NCBI RefSeq assembly: GCF_030272615.1
Contig: NC_081408.1
Span: forward strand, 62,242,614 to 62,306,613
Direction: 5' to 3'
Source of the DNA: Cryptomeria japonica
Lineage: Eukaryota; Streptophyta; Pinopsida; Cupressales; Cupressaceae
DNA: 64,000 nucleotides
The notes under the pieces are model-generated. The model was given only the letters and a program-made list of their open reading frames with translations. It was not told where the DNA came from and ran no database searches. A program made the position numbers and the translations under genes. The first letter of the stretch is position 1, and each line of letters starts with the position of its first letter. Of this stretch, positions 35,851 to 46,125 are shown piece by piece.

Positions 35851-36923
35851 AAGATTATCTTTATCTCTCTAGATATAGCACTTGCTTCCAAATACCTTGA
35901 AATATTTTATAGTTGGAGTTATATCATGCCATAGCTCATGTGATGTCTTTCCAGATCTCTTCTGGTATAGAATTCTATCAAGAGTGTAGATTGTTGTGTG
36001 AATTTCTTATCTCTAGTAAACTTTTAGTAGTCCTCATGTATTTTTATATTCATCCTATCTACTATGTCATTCTATTGTGGTGTCCTCAGGGAAAATAAGT
36101 GTCTTCTAATACCATGTTTCTCAAATAAATTGTTAAATACATTAGAGATAAATTATCCTCTATCAAACATCAAATGCTTAATCTTTCTATGAGATTCATT
36201 CTCAACGACCTAGTTTTGAATATCTTGAATTTTTCTAATGCTTCTAACTTCTCTATCAAAAATGTAGTTGATGGTATTTGAGAATAATCATCAATTACTA
36301 ACATGAAATACTTGTCACCTTGTATACTCCCTTTTATAGTGGAACCACATAAGTCTGTATGCACTAATTCTGACAATCTGGTAGATGAGTGTTCCTTTTC
36401 TTTGAGTGTTTCTCTTGTCTTCTTTCCTTGTTGACATTCTTTCAAAATTTTGTTATCCGATTTGGTCAACCTCGGTAAGTCTCTTATTGTACTTGATGAA
36501 TTGATCTTTACCAAATTATCAAATTTGATATGACACATCCTCTGGTTCTTGAGCCTATTATCATTGATTTGAGATAACAAATAGTGTCTTGTAGCTCCTT
36601 CTAGGTGATACATATTTACACCAATCTTTTTCCCTACCGCAGTAATAATTCTAGATTCCTTCCATATCTCACAACCATCATTCTAAAAAACAACATTATA
36701 GACATTTTCGCACATTTTCCCAACACTCGAGATTATAATGTAAACCCTCCACATAGTAAACATTGTCAGTATTATGCTTTCCATCAATAGTAATAGAGTC
36801 AATTCCTACAATTTGTGTTGTCTAATCATCTCCAAATCTATCAGAACCACCATCATACTTTTCAAGCTTTATGAAGTTACTCTTATCACCAGTCATATGA
36901 TTTGAGCATCCACTATCAATTAG
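35851..36923 (-). pseudogene. copia protease-integrase of J
   Basis: The protease motif LIDSGCSNHMTGD lies near 36900. VYYVEGLHYNLE, MYHLEGATRHYLLS and CHIKFDNLVKINSS mark the stretch before the integrase core. The core includes LVHTDLCGSTIKGS (first Asp) and DKYFMLVIDDYS. The second catalytic region near 36160 is scrambled by frameshifts. Several stops make it non-functional. Confidence 0.75.
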
Positions 36924-37870
36924 TCATTCATTTCTATCTCTTCTAACATGTAAAATAGTAGCAATAGTATTAGAAACATTAATCTTAGGTACATATTTTT
37001 CTACCAAAAACATATAGTCACCATCTTCATAGTCTGATTCATCATCTAAAATGCCAACACCATCTTTAACATAATAATCTTTATCATTAAACTTCCCTTT
37101 ATTTTCCTTTAGTTTTAGTCTTGATCCTTTTTTAAGACATCTAGTAGCTATATGACCAATATTTACACATATAAAACATTTAAGAGGTAACATACCTTTA
37201 TATTTACTGATACCTTTCTTCAATCTTCTTCAAAAGTTTACTTCCATTTCATCTAAGATTTCATCTTCCAGATCTTCCTTAGAGGCTTTAAAGGAAGTCT
37301 CAAATTTTGCTATCTTTTCCAAACTTCCTTATCTCAAATGCAAACAAGGTGCCATATAGTTGCTCCCTAGTAAACTTCTTTGGATCATAAGTTTCTTTAG
37401 TAGTAGAGATCTTATCACTATAGCTTTCTGGTAGAGAGATTAGAATCTTCTCAATTATGTGTTCATCTAATAAGGTGTCACAAAGTTCTCTGATTTCATT
37501 TATTGCATTGTCAACCTTATGAAAATATCTTGTTATATCTTCTCCTTCTTCCATCTTCATGTTCTCATATTTGTGCTTAGTTGTTACCTTCTTTGATAAT
37601 TTGACTTTGGCATTCCCTTCATAGATATTCTTCAACTTTTCCCAAACCTCATCAATAGTATTCAATGAAACAACCTTTGTCAATTCAGTCTTTGATAAAG
37701 CACTAAAGATAGCATACCTCACCTTTTCATTTTCTTCATATGCTTGAATTTCATCTAGAGTGGTAGGATCATTTCTCAGTTGTACATACTTAATTGCCAC
37801 CTTTTTCCACATGTTGTAGCCCAAGTAGATTGGGTAACCTCTCATCTTCACTTTCTAGAAACCATAGTCA
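36924..37870 (-). pseudogene. copia gag of J
   Basis: The capsid part (37851-37300) reads GYNMWKKVAIKYVQLRND, YAIFSALSKTELTKVVSLNT and MKMEEGEDITRYFHKVDNAI, a UBN2-type copia gag. The zinc knuckle near 37180 reads CFICVNIGHIATRCLKK (C-x2-C-x4-H-x4-C, intact). An acidic stretch follows. The piece at 37223 is offset from the capsid frame by a break near 37240. Confidence 0.8.
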
Positions 37871-37957
37871 GATCCTTCAAAGATAGGAATGGTTAATTTG
37901 TGTGTCATCAGATTAGGATCTACCTCAAGTGGTTAAGCTCTTTTCCAAGGAATCAAA

Positions 37958-37969
37958 GCTCTGATACCA
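37958..37969 (-). promoter_or_regulatory. primer-binding site of J
   Basis: The minus strand reads TGGTATCAGAGC, a perfect match to the plant initiator Met-tRNA 3' end, two bases from the LTR. Confidence 0.8.
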
Positions 37970-37971
37970 AT

Positions 37972-38622
37972 TGTTAAATATGCAGGCAACTGAGAGGGAG
38001 GGTGAATTAGTTGACAACTTATACCTTTGTTTAGCTCTTTCACCAATCCAAAATAAACAAAAGAATTAAATAGAATAGATATAACATGAAAATACATACA
38101 TAAAATAGATCACATAAAGAACACCAGATATGATGTGGAAAATCTAAGAAGGGAAAAACTACAAAGAAAATTCTCAATATATAAAATATGTTAAGGTGAC
38201 ACCAATTAAGGTTATTTTTACAAAGGGTGGCTCACTACCTAGAAAGGCTCACTGATGAAGGGCTCGCTGCTCAAAAATGCTTACTAGCAAAGGAAAAAGA
38301 AAGAAAAGAGAATCCACCACTAAAGTATAAACTGCATTGTTAGAACTGCTTCTTGTGTCTCTCAATAACACACTTCACATATCAATATCAATCAGATTTT
38401 CCTTTTCAGTCTCACACATCTTCCATACATCAATGCAATCAGATCATCTTCTTATATATACTATTTCTAATAAACATAATCTTCTAAGTTGAGTAAACAA
38501 AGATTCAAAATAGGTCATCACTAAACATTCTGGTGGTGGGAAGGATTGAGAAGTAGACCATACCACAATGCACTTCATTGGTCAAATAAATATGTTACAT
38601 CCATCACAAATATTGGACCCAT
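37972..38622 (-). repeat. 5' LTR of J, truncated
   Basis: It starts TGTTAAATATGCAGG, matching 20221, and runs in parallel with it and with 21923-22070 until about 38620, where the match stops abruptly. It carries the uninterrupted version of the CATAT insertion site at 38421-38440. The rest of the LTR is not seen to the right within this window. Confidence 0.75.
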
Positions 38623-40567
38623 TGTGAAATTTTCACATATCTCCCCATTTCAAATGAGGACCCCCTTCTTTTTAGGCCCTCTTGGTCTTTTGTTTTTAGT
38701 TTTTGGGTCTTTTCATGAGAGTCTCATCATTTCTTTGAGTTTGCAAGTATTTGGGGGTCAATTTGATGAAGTTTGTAGCTCGTTTGAGCAAATTTGGCTA
38801 AGTCTGGAGCTTGTTTTGTTTGTTTAAGGGCATTCACCTTCAAACTTGAATTTGAGGCCTTTCCTCTAGGGCTTTGCAAAAACTGAGCATTGCATTGGAA
38901 TTAGAACCCTCTGAGGATATTACATGTGAAATTTGAGTGAATTTTAAGCAACTTCCTATTTTTAGAAAGTTCCTATTTTTTAGGGATTTCATTGCTTCCC
39001 AGATTGGTCTAATTTTGCCAAAAATTGAACTTACTATTTTTAGTAAATTTCTATTTTAGTAAGTGTCTCTATGTCCTATTTTTCCCTAACTCTAACATCT
39101 TGAAACACTTTCTATTTATGGAAAGTCTATTTGTAGCAGGTTCTCCATAGGCAAACACTGAGACTGAGTATTCCTGAACAACCCTAAATCCGAAAAAGTA
39201 AAAAGGTAGGCTAAATAGATCAAAAAATGGCTAAGGATGGGCATCCATTATAGAATTTGACATCTTGATACGAAAATGATCAAAATCAACTAGAAAATCA
39301 CTTCAATTCCTCAAAATGACATCTTGATACAGAAATGATCAAAATCAACTAAGTCTGAGTGAGAAAAACATCAAATTCCTTGACCATATGAAAATAGCAC
39401 CCAAGAAGCAAGAAGAGTGTTGAATGGGGATAGCTCTAGAAACTGCAAAATCATGAAATTCCTTGACCTAGTGAAATTGGTGCCCAAGTTAGAGGTTGGG
39501 CACCAAATCAATCATGCCATGGAAATGTTAAAAATAACTTGAAATTCCTTGCTCAAGAAAAATTGTGCCCAAGGAGGAGTCAAGGTGATAAAATCAAAGG
39601 TTCATGGAAAATCCAAAACATTGAAAATTCCATCACAAGGTGAAAACAATGCCCAGGAAAGGAGAAGGGTGCCAAAATGACACTGCCATGGAAAATGATA
39701 GAGAACAACATTTCCTTGCTCAAGTGAAATTAGTGCCCAAGGCAAGGAAAAAGTGCTAAAACCCTAGTGCCAAGGAAAGATGAATAAATTGAAAATTCCT
39801 CCCTCAGGGTGATTTAATGCCCAAGGAGAGTGATTTTCTCCCTCAAAGTGATTTAACACCCAAGGAGAGTAGTTTCTCTGAAATGGAGTTATCAAGCAAA
39901 AATGAGAATTCCATCACATAGTGAATTTTCCATGCCCAAGTAAAAATGGAAAAAATTTCTAAGGCATAGAAATTCAGGGGGTTAAGGATGAATTGGAAAG
40001 GAAAATTCACCTCGGGAAAAAATTAAAATATCCATTTTTGGGTATCAAATCTCATCCAAATTTCAATTTTTTTACAGATTTGGATTCATGAGGGAATTAT
40101 TTCTCTCTTGGGTCTCGAAACTCTATTTTTTTAAAGTTCCTAAAAAATAGGAAAGGTGAAAATTTAGATAAGTGATGGAAATTCCTTCCTTCATGATAGA
40201 ATTCCAGGAAAGGCGAAAAATTGGCTAAGTATTAGAAATTCCTTCCTTCTAGAAAGAATTCCAAGTAAGGAAGAAATCACACCCAATGTTGAATTGAAAG
40301 ATAAAATTTCTAAGGCAAGGAAAGAATCAAGGATGAACTAAACAAGAAATTTCCCCCCAGGAAATTTTTTCAAAAATTCATTTTCGAGCATCAAAAATCA
40401 TCTGAATTTCAAAATGATGATAGATTTGGATTCATCAAAGAATTTTCTCTCTCCTAAACCTTGGAACCCTAATTTGAAAATTTCCCTAAAAAATAGGAAA
40501 TGTGCACAATTGATGAAAAATCTTCTCTTGAGCAACGAAAGTTCAAAAACTTCAAGAAAATTCTTCA
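38623..40567. repeat. unclassified LTR-like block with internal tandem repeats
   Basis: It starts TGTGAAATTTTCACA where the J LTR breaks off and ends near TTCTTCA, where a gypsy gag begins. Both ends can be read as TG...CA. It has no coding capacity. A gypsy LTR is plausible, but no partner LTR or matching 5-bp duplication was found. It holds the ~80 bp degenerate repeats listed separately. Confidence 0.4.
39370..39950. repeat. degenerate ~80 bp tandem repeat
   Basis: Seven or eight units share a core close to GAAATTCCTTGCTCAAGTGA followed by AATTNGTGCCCAAGGA. Starts are near 39377, 39458, 39541, 39620, 39708, 39790, 39830 (half unit) and 39905. Related phrases recur at 40178 and 40226. Confidence 0.65.
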
Positions 40568-41585
40568 TTGTGGAAAAATAGGACCCTCTTCATGATCCAC
40601 TAGACCTTCCTCTACTAGAGTTGCTAGATCCCCTTCCACTATAGCTGCTCTTGCTATTGGAATCCCCACTTTTCACTACCAACTTGGATTCCCCTTGGGA
40701 TGTTTGGTCTACACCTCTTCCACCATAGCTACCTCTATGACCTCTGCCATCTCTTCCCCTACCTTTGCCTCTATTACTTTGCTCTTGTTTCTTTTTAGTC
40801 TTCTCTTCCACCTTGAGTGCCAATTGATAACACTTGTGGATAGTACTAGGACATAACAAGATTAACTCTTCTTTGATATTCCACCACAAACCATTCAAGT
40901 ACCTAGCAACCTTGATGGTTTCATCTTTTACCACCTTGGATCTCAAACACAACTTCTGAAATTCTTCAGTTTCACTGCTCACATCTAGTTCTCTTTGTCT
41001 CAAATTTTGTCTCCTCTTGTGTAGTTTGATGTCATAGTCTTCAGGGATATAGGCTTCTCTCACTTTGGCTAACATTCCTTTCCAAGTGGCAATTGGGTTC
41101 TTACCCTCCTTTTGTCTTTCCTCTTGGATGAAATTCTACCAAGTCAAGGTTGCTCCTCTCAATCTAGATTTGGCTACCTTCACCTTTTGTGCTTCACTAA
41201 TTTCATCACATTCAAAGTGATTCTCTTACCCTTCAATCTGCTCCATAACCACATGTGGTTCCATTTTTCAACAAAAAAGTGGAACTCCTTCTACAGACTT
41301 ACCTCCTAAGGCTTTGATGGCTCTAAGGAAAGGTTCTTCTGACAAGATAAGATCTAGTTCAGGTGTGTCATCCTCCTCTACCACTTCTTTACCCTTTTCT
41401 TCATTGACTTTGATAGTCACCTTCTTGGTTTTTTCTTCGACTTCACCTAGTTTGTTCTCCAATTGTTGCAACTTTTCCCTGAGGAGCCTATTCTCTTCCT
41501 CTTCATCCTCTACTCTTTTGGCTAATTCTACATTAGTCACCATTCTCAGACTATTTTCACCCACTGACTTAGTCTCTGACATCAA
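40568..41585 (-). pseudogene. gypsy gag of chromovirus-type element 'H', 3' truncated
   Basis: Gag starts with MSETKSVGENSLRMVTNVEL and a heptad-rich coiled coil (EEENRLLREKLQQLENKLGE). After a stop near 41268 and frame breaks, the conserved gag core follows (41075-40590): EAYIPEDYDIKLHKRRQNLR, RYLNGLWWNIKEELI and a basic Arg/Gly/Ser-rich tail. The frame reads SGS-stop-RGSYF near 40580 and is cut off just where the CCHC knuckle is expected. A primer-binding site lies upstream at 41611-41622. Confidence 0.75.
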
Positions 41586-41610
41586 CTAGCTCCTTCCCAA
41601 GTCTTAACTT

Positions 41611-41622
41611 GCTTTGATACCA
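41611..41622 (-). promoter_or_regulatory. primer-binding site of H
   Basis: The minus strand reads TGGTATCAAAGC, a near match to initiator Met-tRNA, between the gag leader and the LTR end near 41625. Confidence 0.65.
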
Positions 41623-41624
41623 CT

Positions 41625-43221
41625 TTAATAGGGAGACTCTCACAAAGAAGTGGAATTTGACTTATACATTAGAACTAGGTCTCATTGTGGGCTTTCTTGT
41701 TTGTCATATGCCCTTTTCTCCTTGTTTGAAGCAAAATCAACCTCACAAACTCCTTTGGAGAAATCTCTATCAGTGTGTTTTCTCTAGTTACTCAATCAAG
41801 GTTAGGACTCACAGGAGTAATTCCAACAACCATCATGTCAAATTCTTTATCCTTCACTTGCAGGCAACTAGGAGGAGTCTGAGATGGTTTGACAACTCCT
41901 ACCATGTGGTTTTGTTTTTTAATTCCCTTCATTTCTCTATTGCTTTCTTGGTTTTTATATTCAAAGCCTAGTATCCCTGTGAGCCCCTTTTAGCCCTCCT
42001 TTCACGCTTTTTACTCATTTTCTTTAAAACCTTCCAAAGGACCCTGTAGAAGCTCTGGTGATTTGGATACCCATTTGGACACTCTTTAAGATTCGGGAGG
42101 GTAGATGGTCTGATATGTCCATACATGTAGGACCCCCAAAATGGTATTTTTCAAGGGTTTAAGGTATATGTGACTTCAACAATGGGTGTTATAGGATTCC
42201 ACTCCTTGTCAAACCTTCATACTAACACTGAGGTTCTGTAAGACAACCATCTTCCATGCCAATAACTTGGCTCAATCAAATTTTACCATCCCTGCACTCA
42301 ATAATAAAAATAGCAGTCATATTCCCTAATCGGGCTATGGTAGAGCTCACCTAGGACATGATAGGAAATTGATCCAATGCAACTTATAGGACTCTACATT
42401 GATTATTTAGACTTTACAGAGAGTCCATTACTTTAATCCCAAGGACCATAGAGAAAACACAATGGGAATTCAAGTTAGAGCCATTTTTAGGTTCTTAAAT
42501 CCTTTTTGCAGGCTAAGAGCAGTGAAAACAATAAAGATTTAAAATACACCAACTAAACCTACATGATGAAGGAGAACAAATAATTTTAAATAACCACAAT
42601 AGTGAATACTAGACCACCATGAAAGAATAATACCAAAATTAATCCATCTAGTATAGACTGCTATAAGCAATTTAACAAGTTTTTGTGAGAATTAGGAAAT
42701 TGCTTCATGTTGTGTATTATGAAATTCATTGTTTTATCTTCCAACCCATTTAATTTTATTTGAAAGGCCTTATATATGCCTACTCACTCAAAACCAACCA
42801 CTCATTAGGATTCTAACCACCGATTTAAGCATTTTTCAAAAATTGGTTATATTGTTGCAAAATTTTGTCAAGCAAACATGACAACTTTTGCTCCACAATG
42901 AATTTTTGAAACTTGTGGATATCTACACACTCTTAACCCCCTAGGATGGTTTCCTAACATCAAACCAACATTTCAAAAAGCCTTATGAGTCCTTACAAGG
43001 AGTTTTACACAATTTTTCTATATGATGCCATTTTCAGCTTATAAAGGCACATTGGCCAAAAATGAGAGAATAAGTTAACACTAGAGAAAATCAAACTACA
43101 ATTAACCTTAAAACACACTTTTGGACCTTTTAATAGTCCTTTATTCACTCATTGACACAATGAGGATCATTCACTCCAATATTGTGAAAATTCATCAAGA
43201 AATCTAGGTGCTCCTGCACCA
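41625..43221 (-). repeat. single LTR between integrase (G) and gag (H)
   Basis: On its upstream side the minus strand reads CATTGGGGGAGTA (polypurine tract) and then TGGTGCAGGAGCACC, so it is the 3' LTR of G. On its downstream side it is followed by the primer site and gag of H, so it is also placed as a 5' LTR. Ends are approximate; the lower end lacks a clean CA. Length is about 1.6 kb. It contains no gene. Confidence 0.6.
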
Positions 43222-43507
43222 TACTCCCCCAATGAGAAATAAGTCAAGTGATTCCTTGAGGCAACAAAGAGAGATGAATTCCAAACTTTGGAAAGTCTGT
43301 TTCAGGTACCCAAGTGGCCTCAAATTTTGGAAAATGTTGCTATTGAACCAAATGCTCCATGTAGGTGGTGTGCCTGGTCTTCTTGAGAATTCTTTAATCT
43401 GACACCTTCTTGGCTTGTAGCATGGTTGGAGGTGGAAAAGGAAGGTCTGAAAGTGACTGAGAGACATCTAAGAATCTATTTCATTCCTTTGGAAGTGTGC
43501 CTTTGTA
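43222..43507 (-). other. 3' non-coding region of gypsy G
   Basis: Sequence between the integrase C-terminus and the LTR, including the polypurine tract ATTGGGGGAGTA near 43222-43234 (minus strand). No reliable coding region. Confidence 0.5.
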
Positions 43508-45061
43508 CTACACGAAGTTTGCAACAATAAAAATAGGAGACAAATCTATGTCCCCAGGTAGATCAATTTTGTAAACACTTTGCCCATACTTAGCCAAGAC
43601 CTTACAACATCCAATCCTCCTCATTTGAAGCTTGCTAGGGACCCCTTTTTTAATCTTTTCTTTGTTCAAGTGGACCATTACTAGGTCACCAATAGAAAAT
43701 TGCACATTCTTCCTCTTTTCATCCACTTTGTCCTTGATCCTTTGAGAGTTGTCTTGTAAAGCCTGCCTAACTTGCTCATGAATCTCCTTCATGGACTGAG
43801 CCATATAAACAACATTTCCACTCCTTTGATCCATACTTCCAAGGTATCAAATCTCCAACACACCTCTTGGATGAATCCCATAAAATACCTCAAAAGGGCT
43901 CTTACTGGTTGATCTATTCACATTGTCATTATAAGAAAATTTAGCTTGATGGATGATCGGATCCCAAGATTGTCCATACTCATTTGTTAAACATATAAGA
44001 AGGTTCCCAAGTGTCCTATTTACCACCTCTATTTGGCCATCTATTTGGGGATGGTATGCTGAGCTAAAAGATAAGTTAGTACCTAATCTATGCCACAAAG
44101 TTTTCCAAAAATGACCAATGAATTTGGTATCTCTATTTGACACTATGTTAATTGGAAAACCATGAATCCTAATGAATTTCTTGAGAAACAAATGAGAAAT
44201 ATGGCTAGCATCATGATTCACCTTACATGGAATAAAATGGGTCATTTTACTGAATCTATCTACTACAACATAGATGTTATCAAATCTAGTTTTGGTCTTG
44301 GGTAAACCAACAACAAAATCCATACTTACACACTCCCATGGCCGGTTTGGAATAGGTAATGGCTGATAGATTCCAGAATTAGAAGAGTTTCCCTTTTCCT
44401 TTTAATAAACAACATATTGTTTAACATACTTTCTGATTTCCCTTTGCATCTTTGGCCAATAGTAGAATCTTTGAACAAGCTCCAACGTTTTATTCAACCC
44501 GAAAATGACTACTTAAGAAACCATTGTGCTTTTCTTGCATCAAGTTTTCTTGCATGGACCCTCTTGGCACACAAATTTTTCCTCCTTTAAATAAAATACC
44601 ATCTTGCCAAGTAAAATCTTCATATTCACTATGAAAGTGATTCTTAAACTCTTGGCAAGCCTTGTAGATTGCAACAAAATCTTCATCATCTTGGTATAGC
44701 CCTTTAAAACTATCAACTCCAATTCTCTTGAGCTGCACTTCTTGAACTATTAGCAACCTTCTACTTAATTCATCAAAAACCTTATTACATTGACCTTTCT
44801 TATGTTTAATGGTAAAAGTATAAGATTGCAAATACTCTACCCATTTGATGAGCCTATGATTCAACTTTCCTTGGGAGTTGAGGAAACTAAGAACTTTATT
44901 ATCAATATAAACCACAAATTATTTAGGTAATAAGTAATGCGTCCATTTCCTAAGTGATTGAACAAGTGCATATAATTCCAAATCATATGAAGAATACCTT
45001 TTCTTGGCTTCATTGAGTTTTTCACTAAAAATGGAACCAGTCTATTGTCTTGACTTAGGAC
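43508..45061 (-). pseudogene. chromovirus-type gypsy RNase H and integrase ('G')
   Basis: From 45060 down: EAKKRYSSYDLELYALVQSL, then VVYIDNKVLSFLNSQGKL and FTIKHKKGQCNKVFDELSRR, the second half of RNase H. The integrase has MDFVVGLPKTKTRFDNIYVV (first Asp), NIVSNRDTKFIGHFWKTLWH with Asn in place of the second catalytic Asp (44135-44137), and YHPQIDGQIEVVNRTLG (Glu). The C-terminal SH3-like part includes VQFSIGDLVMVHLNKEKI and LPGDIDLSPIF. Frame breaks lie near 44490 and 43840, with a stop near 44917. The RNase H is interrupted by element F at 45062; its RT side is outside the window. Confidence 0.85.
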
Positions 45062-45858
45062 TGTTAGGATTAATGAGAGTCCCAAAGATACTAAGATGGG
45101 GGGGTGAATCAATATCTAACTGGTGTACAAAATATTTAACCTTATTAAGTATTTTGCATTCCAGAACTGTGTACTAGTAAATAATAATTAATGCAATAAA
45201 TAAGAACAAAAAAGACAACATAGAAAACACATGATAACACAAGATGTTTAATGAGGAAACCCAATGTGGGAAAAAACTTGGTGGGATTTGTGACCCACAA
45301 TATTCACTCACTGGCCAATGAATAAATATTACTTACAATGAGGGGCCTGCACATGCAGGAAGGCCAACTGCCTAGAGCTCACTTCTCAATCTAGAAAATG
45401 GAAGTCTCGCTGACTTAGAAAATGGATTATGAGAATCCAATACAATATACTGCTTCAAATAGGATCAACTATGCCAAGTTCAGTACCGGTTTAAGCTCAT
45501 ACTATAACAATAAGCCTTATACAAAATCTTCCTTATGCATTCGCATATATCTTCCTTCTTATTCGCTCATTCCTATCCCATCTATCATATCTCAAAATGA
45601 TTTACAAGATCTCATACATATATGAGTCTATTACAATATGCCATGTCGGCTTTACAAAAGATAATTACAATTAAATACAATAAACAAAAGTTTATTCCTG
45701 TCGGCTGGGGTGTTGGTATGCATTGTTGTCATTGGCAGTGAAGTGTATATCGATGTCGGTGTCTGCCGGTGGTTTACTAGATGAATGCCACAAGGTTGCG
45801 ACAAGGTTGCCATCAATGAAAACACCATCAATTCTCATTAGAGTGTATAATGCCAACA
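45062..45858 (-). repeat. 3' LTR of F
   Basis: Begins TGTTAGGATTAATG on the plus strand and ends TAATGCCAACA, immediately followed by ATCTCCCCCTTTGG. It has the GGGGGGGTGAATCAATATC start region and the GAGGAAACCCAATGTGGGAA box (45253-45272) typical of the copia LTRs here. Length is 797 bp. The 5 bp on its left are AGGAC. Confidence 0.75.
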
Positions 45859-46125
45859 ATCTCCCCCTTTGGCGTTGATGGCAACACTCATGAGAAAAAT
45901 CCAAAAACTGTTCCAAAAAGTGAAGTCCAAAAATTTACCAAAAATATGTGCTCCCCCTGAGCAGATGATCTCCTCTGAATAGCCATTTTCTTTGTCCACT
46001 ACTCCCCCTTTGACATCAATGACAAAGGTTGTCAAAAATTATCAAATGAGTGCAAAATTTCACCTTAAGGTTTGTAACTGGTTGGTTACAATCTGAAATA
46101 TATTAGCCAAAACCAAATTTAAACT
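45859..46125 (-). promoter_or_regulatory. polypurine tracts and 3' leader of F
   Basis: ATCTCCCCCTTTGG abuts the LTR and ACTCCCCCTTTGACATCAAT follows at about 46000-46019. On the minus strand both are purine tracts able to prime plus-strand synthesis. No gene lies between them and the end of the F frame. Confidence 0.6.

Larger units (their letters stand above)
20221..38622 (-). mobile_element. Ty1/copia element 'J', nested and rearranged
   Basis: J runs on the minus strand. Its 5' LTR starts at 37972 next to a primer site, gag to RT occupies 34907-37860, and its 3' LTR begins on the plus strand at 20221 (TGTTAAATAT, matching 37972). The RT is cut by copia K. The RNase H end is at 31102-31495. 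The 3' LTR is split by a gypsy element, with an extra duplicated block at 20723-23105. The 5' LTR is cut off at 38622. The continuity is inferred from order, orientation and LTR similarity. Confidence 0.65.

Noticed and set aside
41314-41589. Serine-rich plus-strand frame
   Set aside because: It is the antisense of the Glu/Lys-rich coiled coil of gypsy gag.
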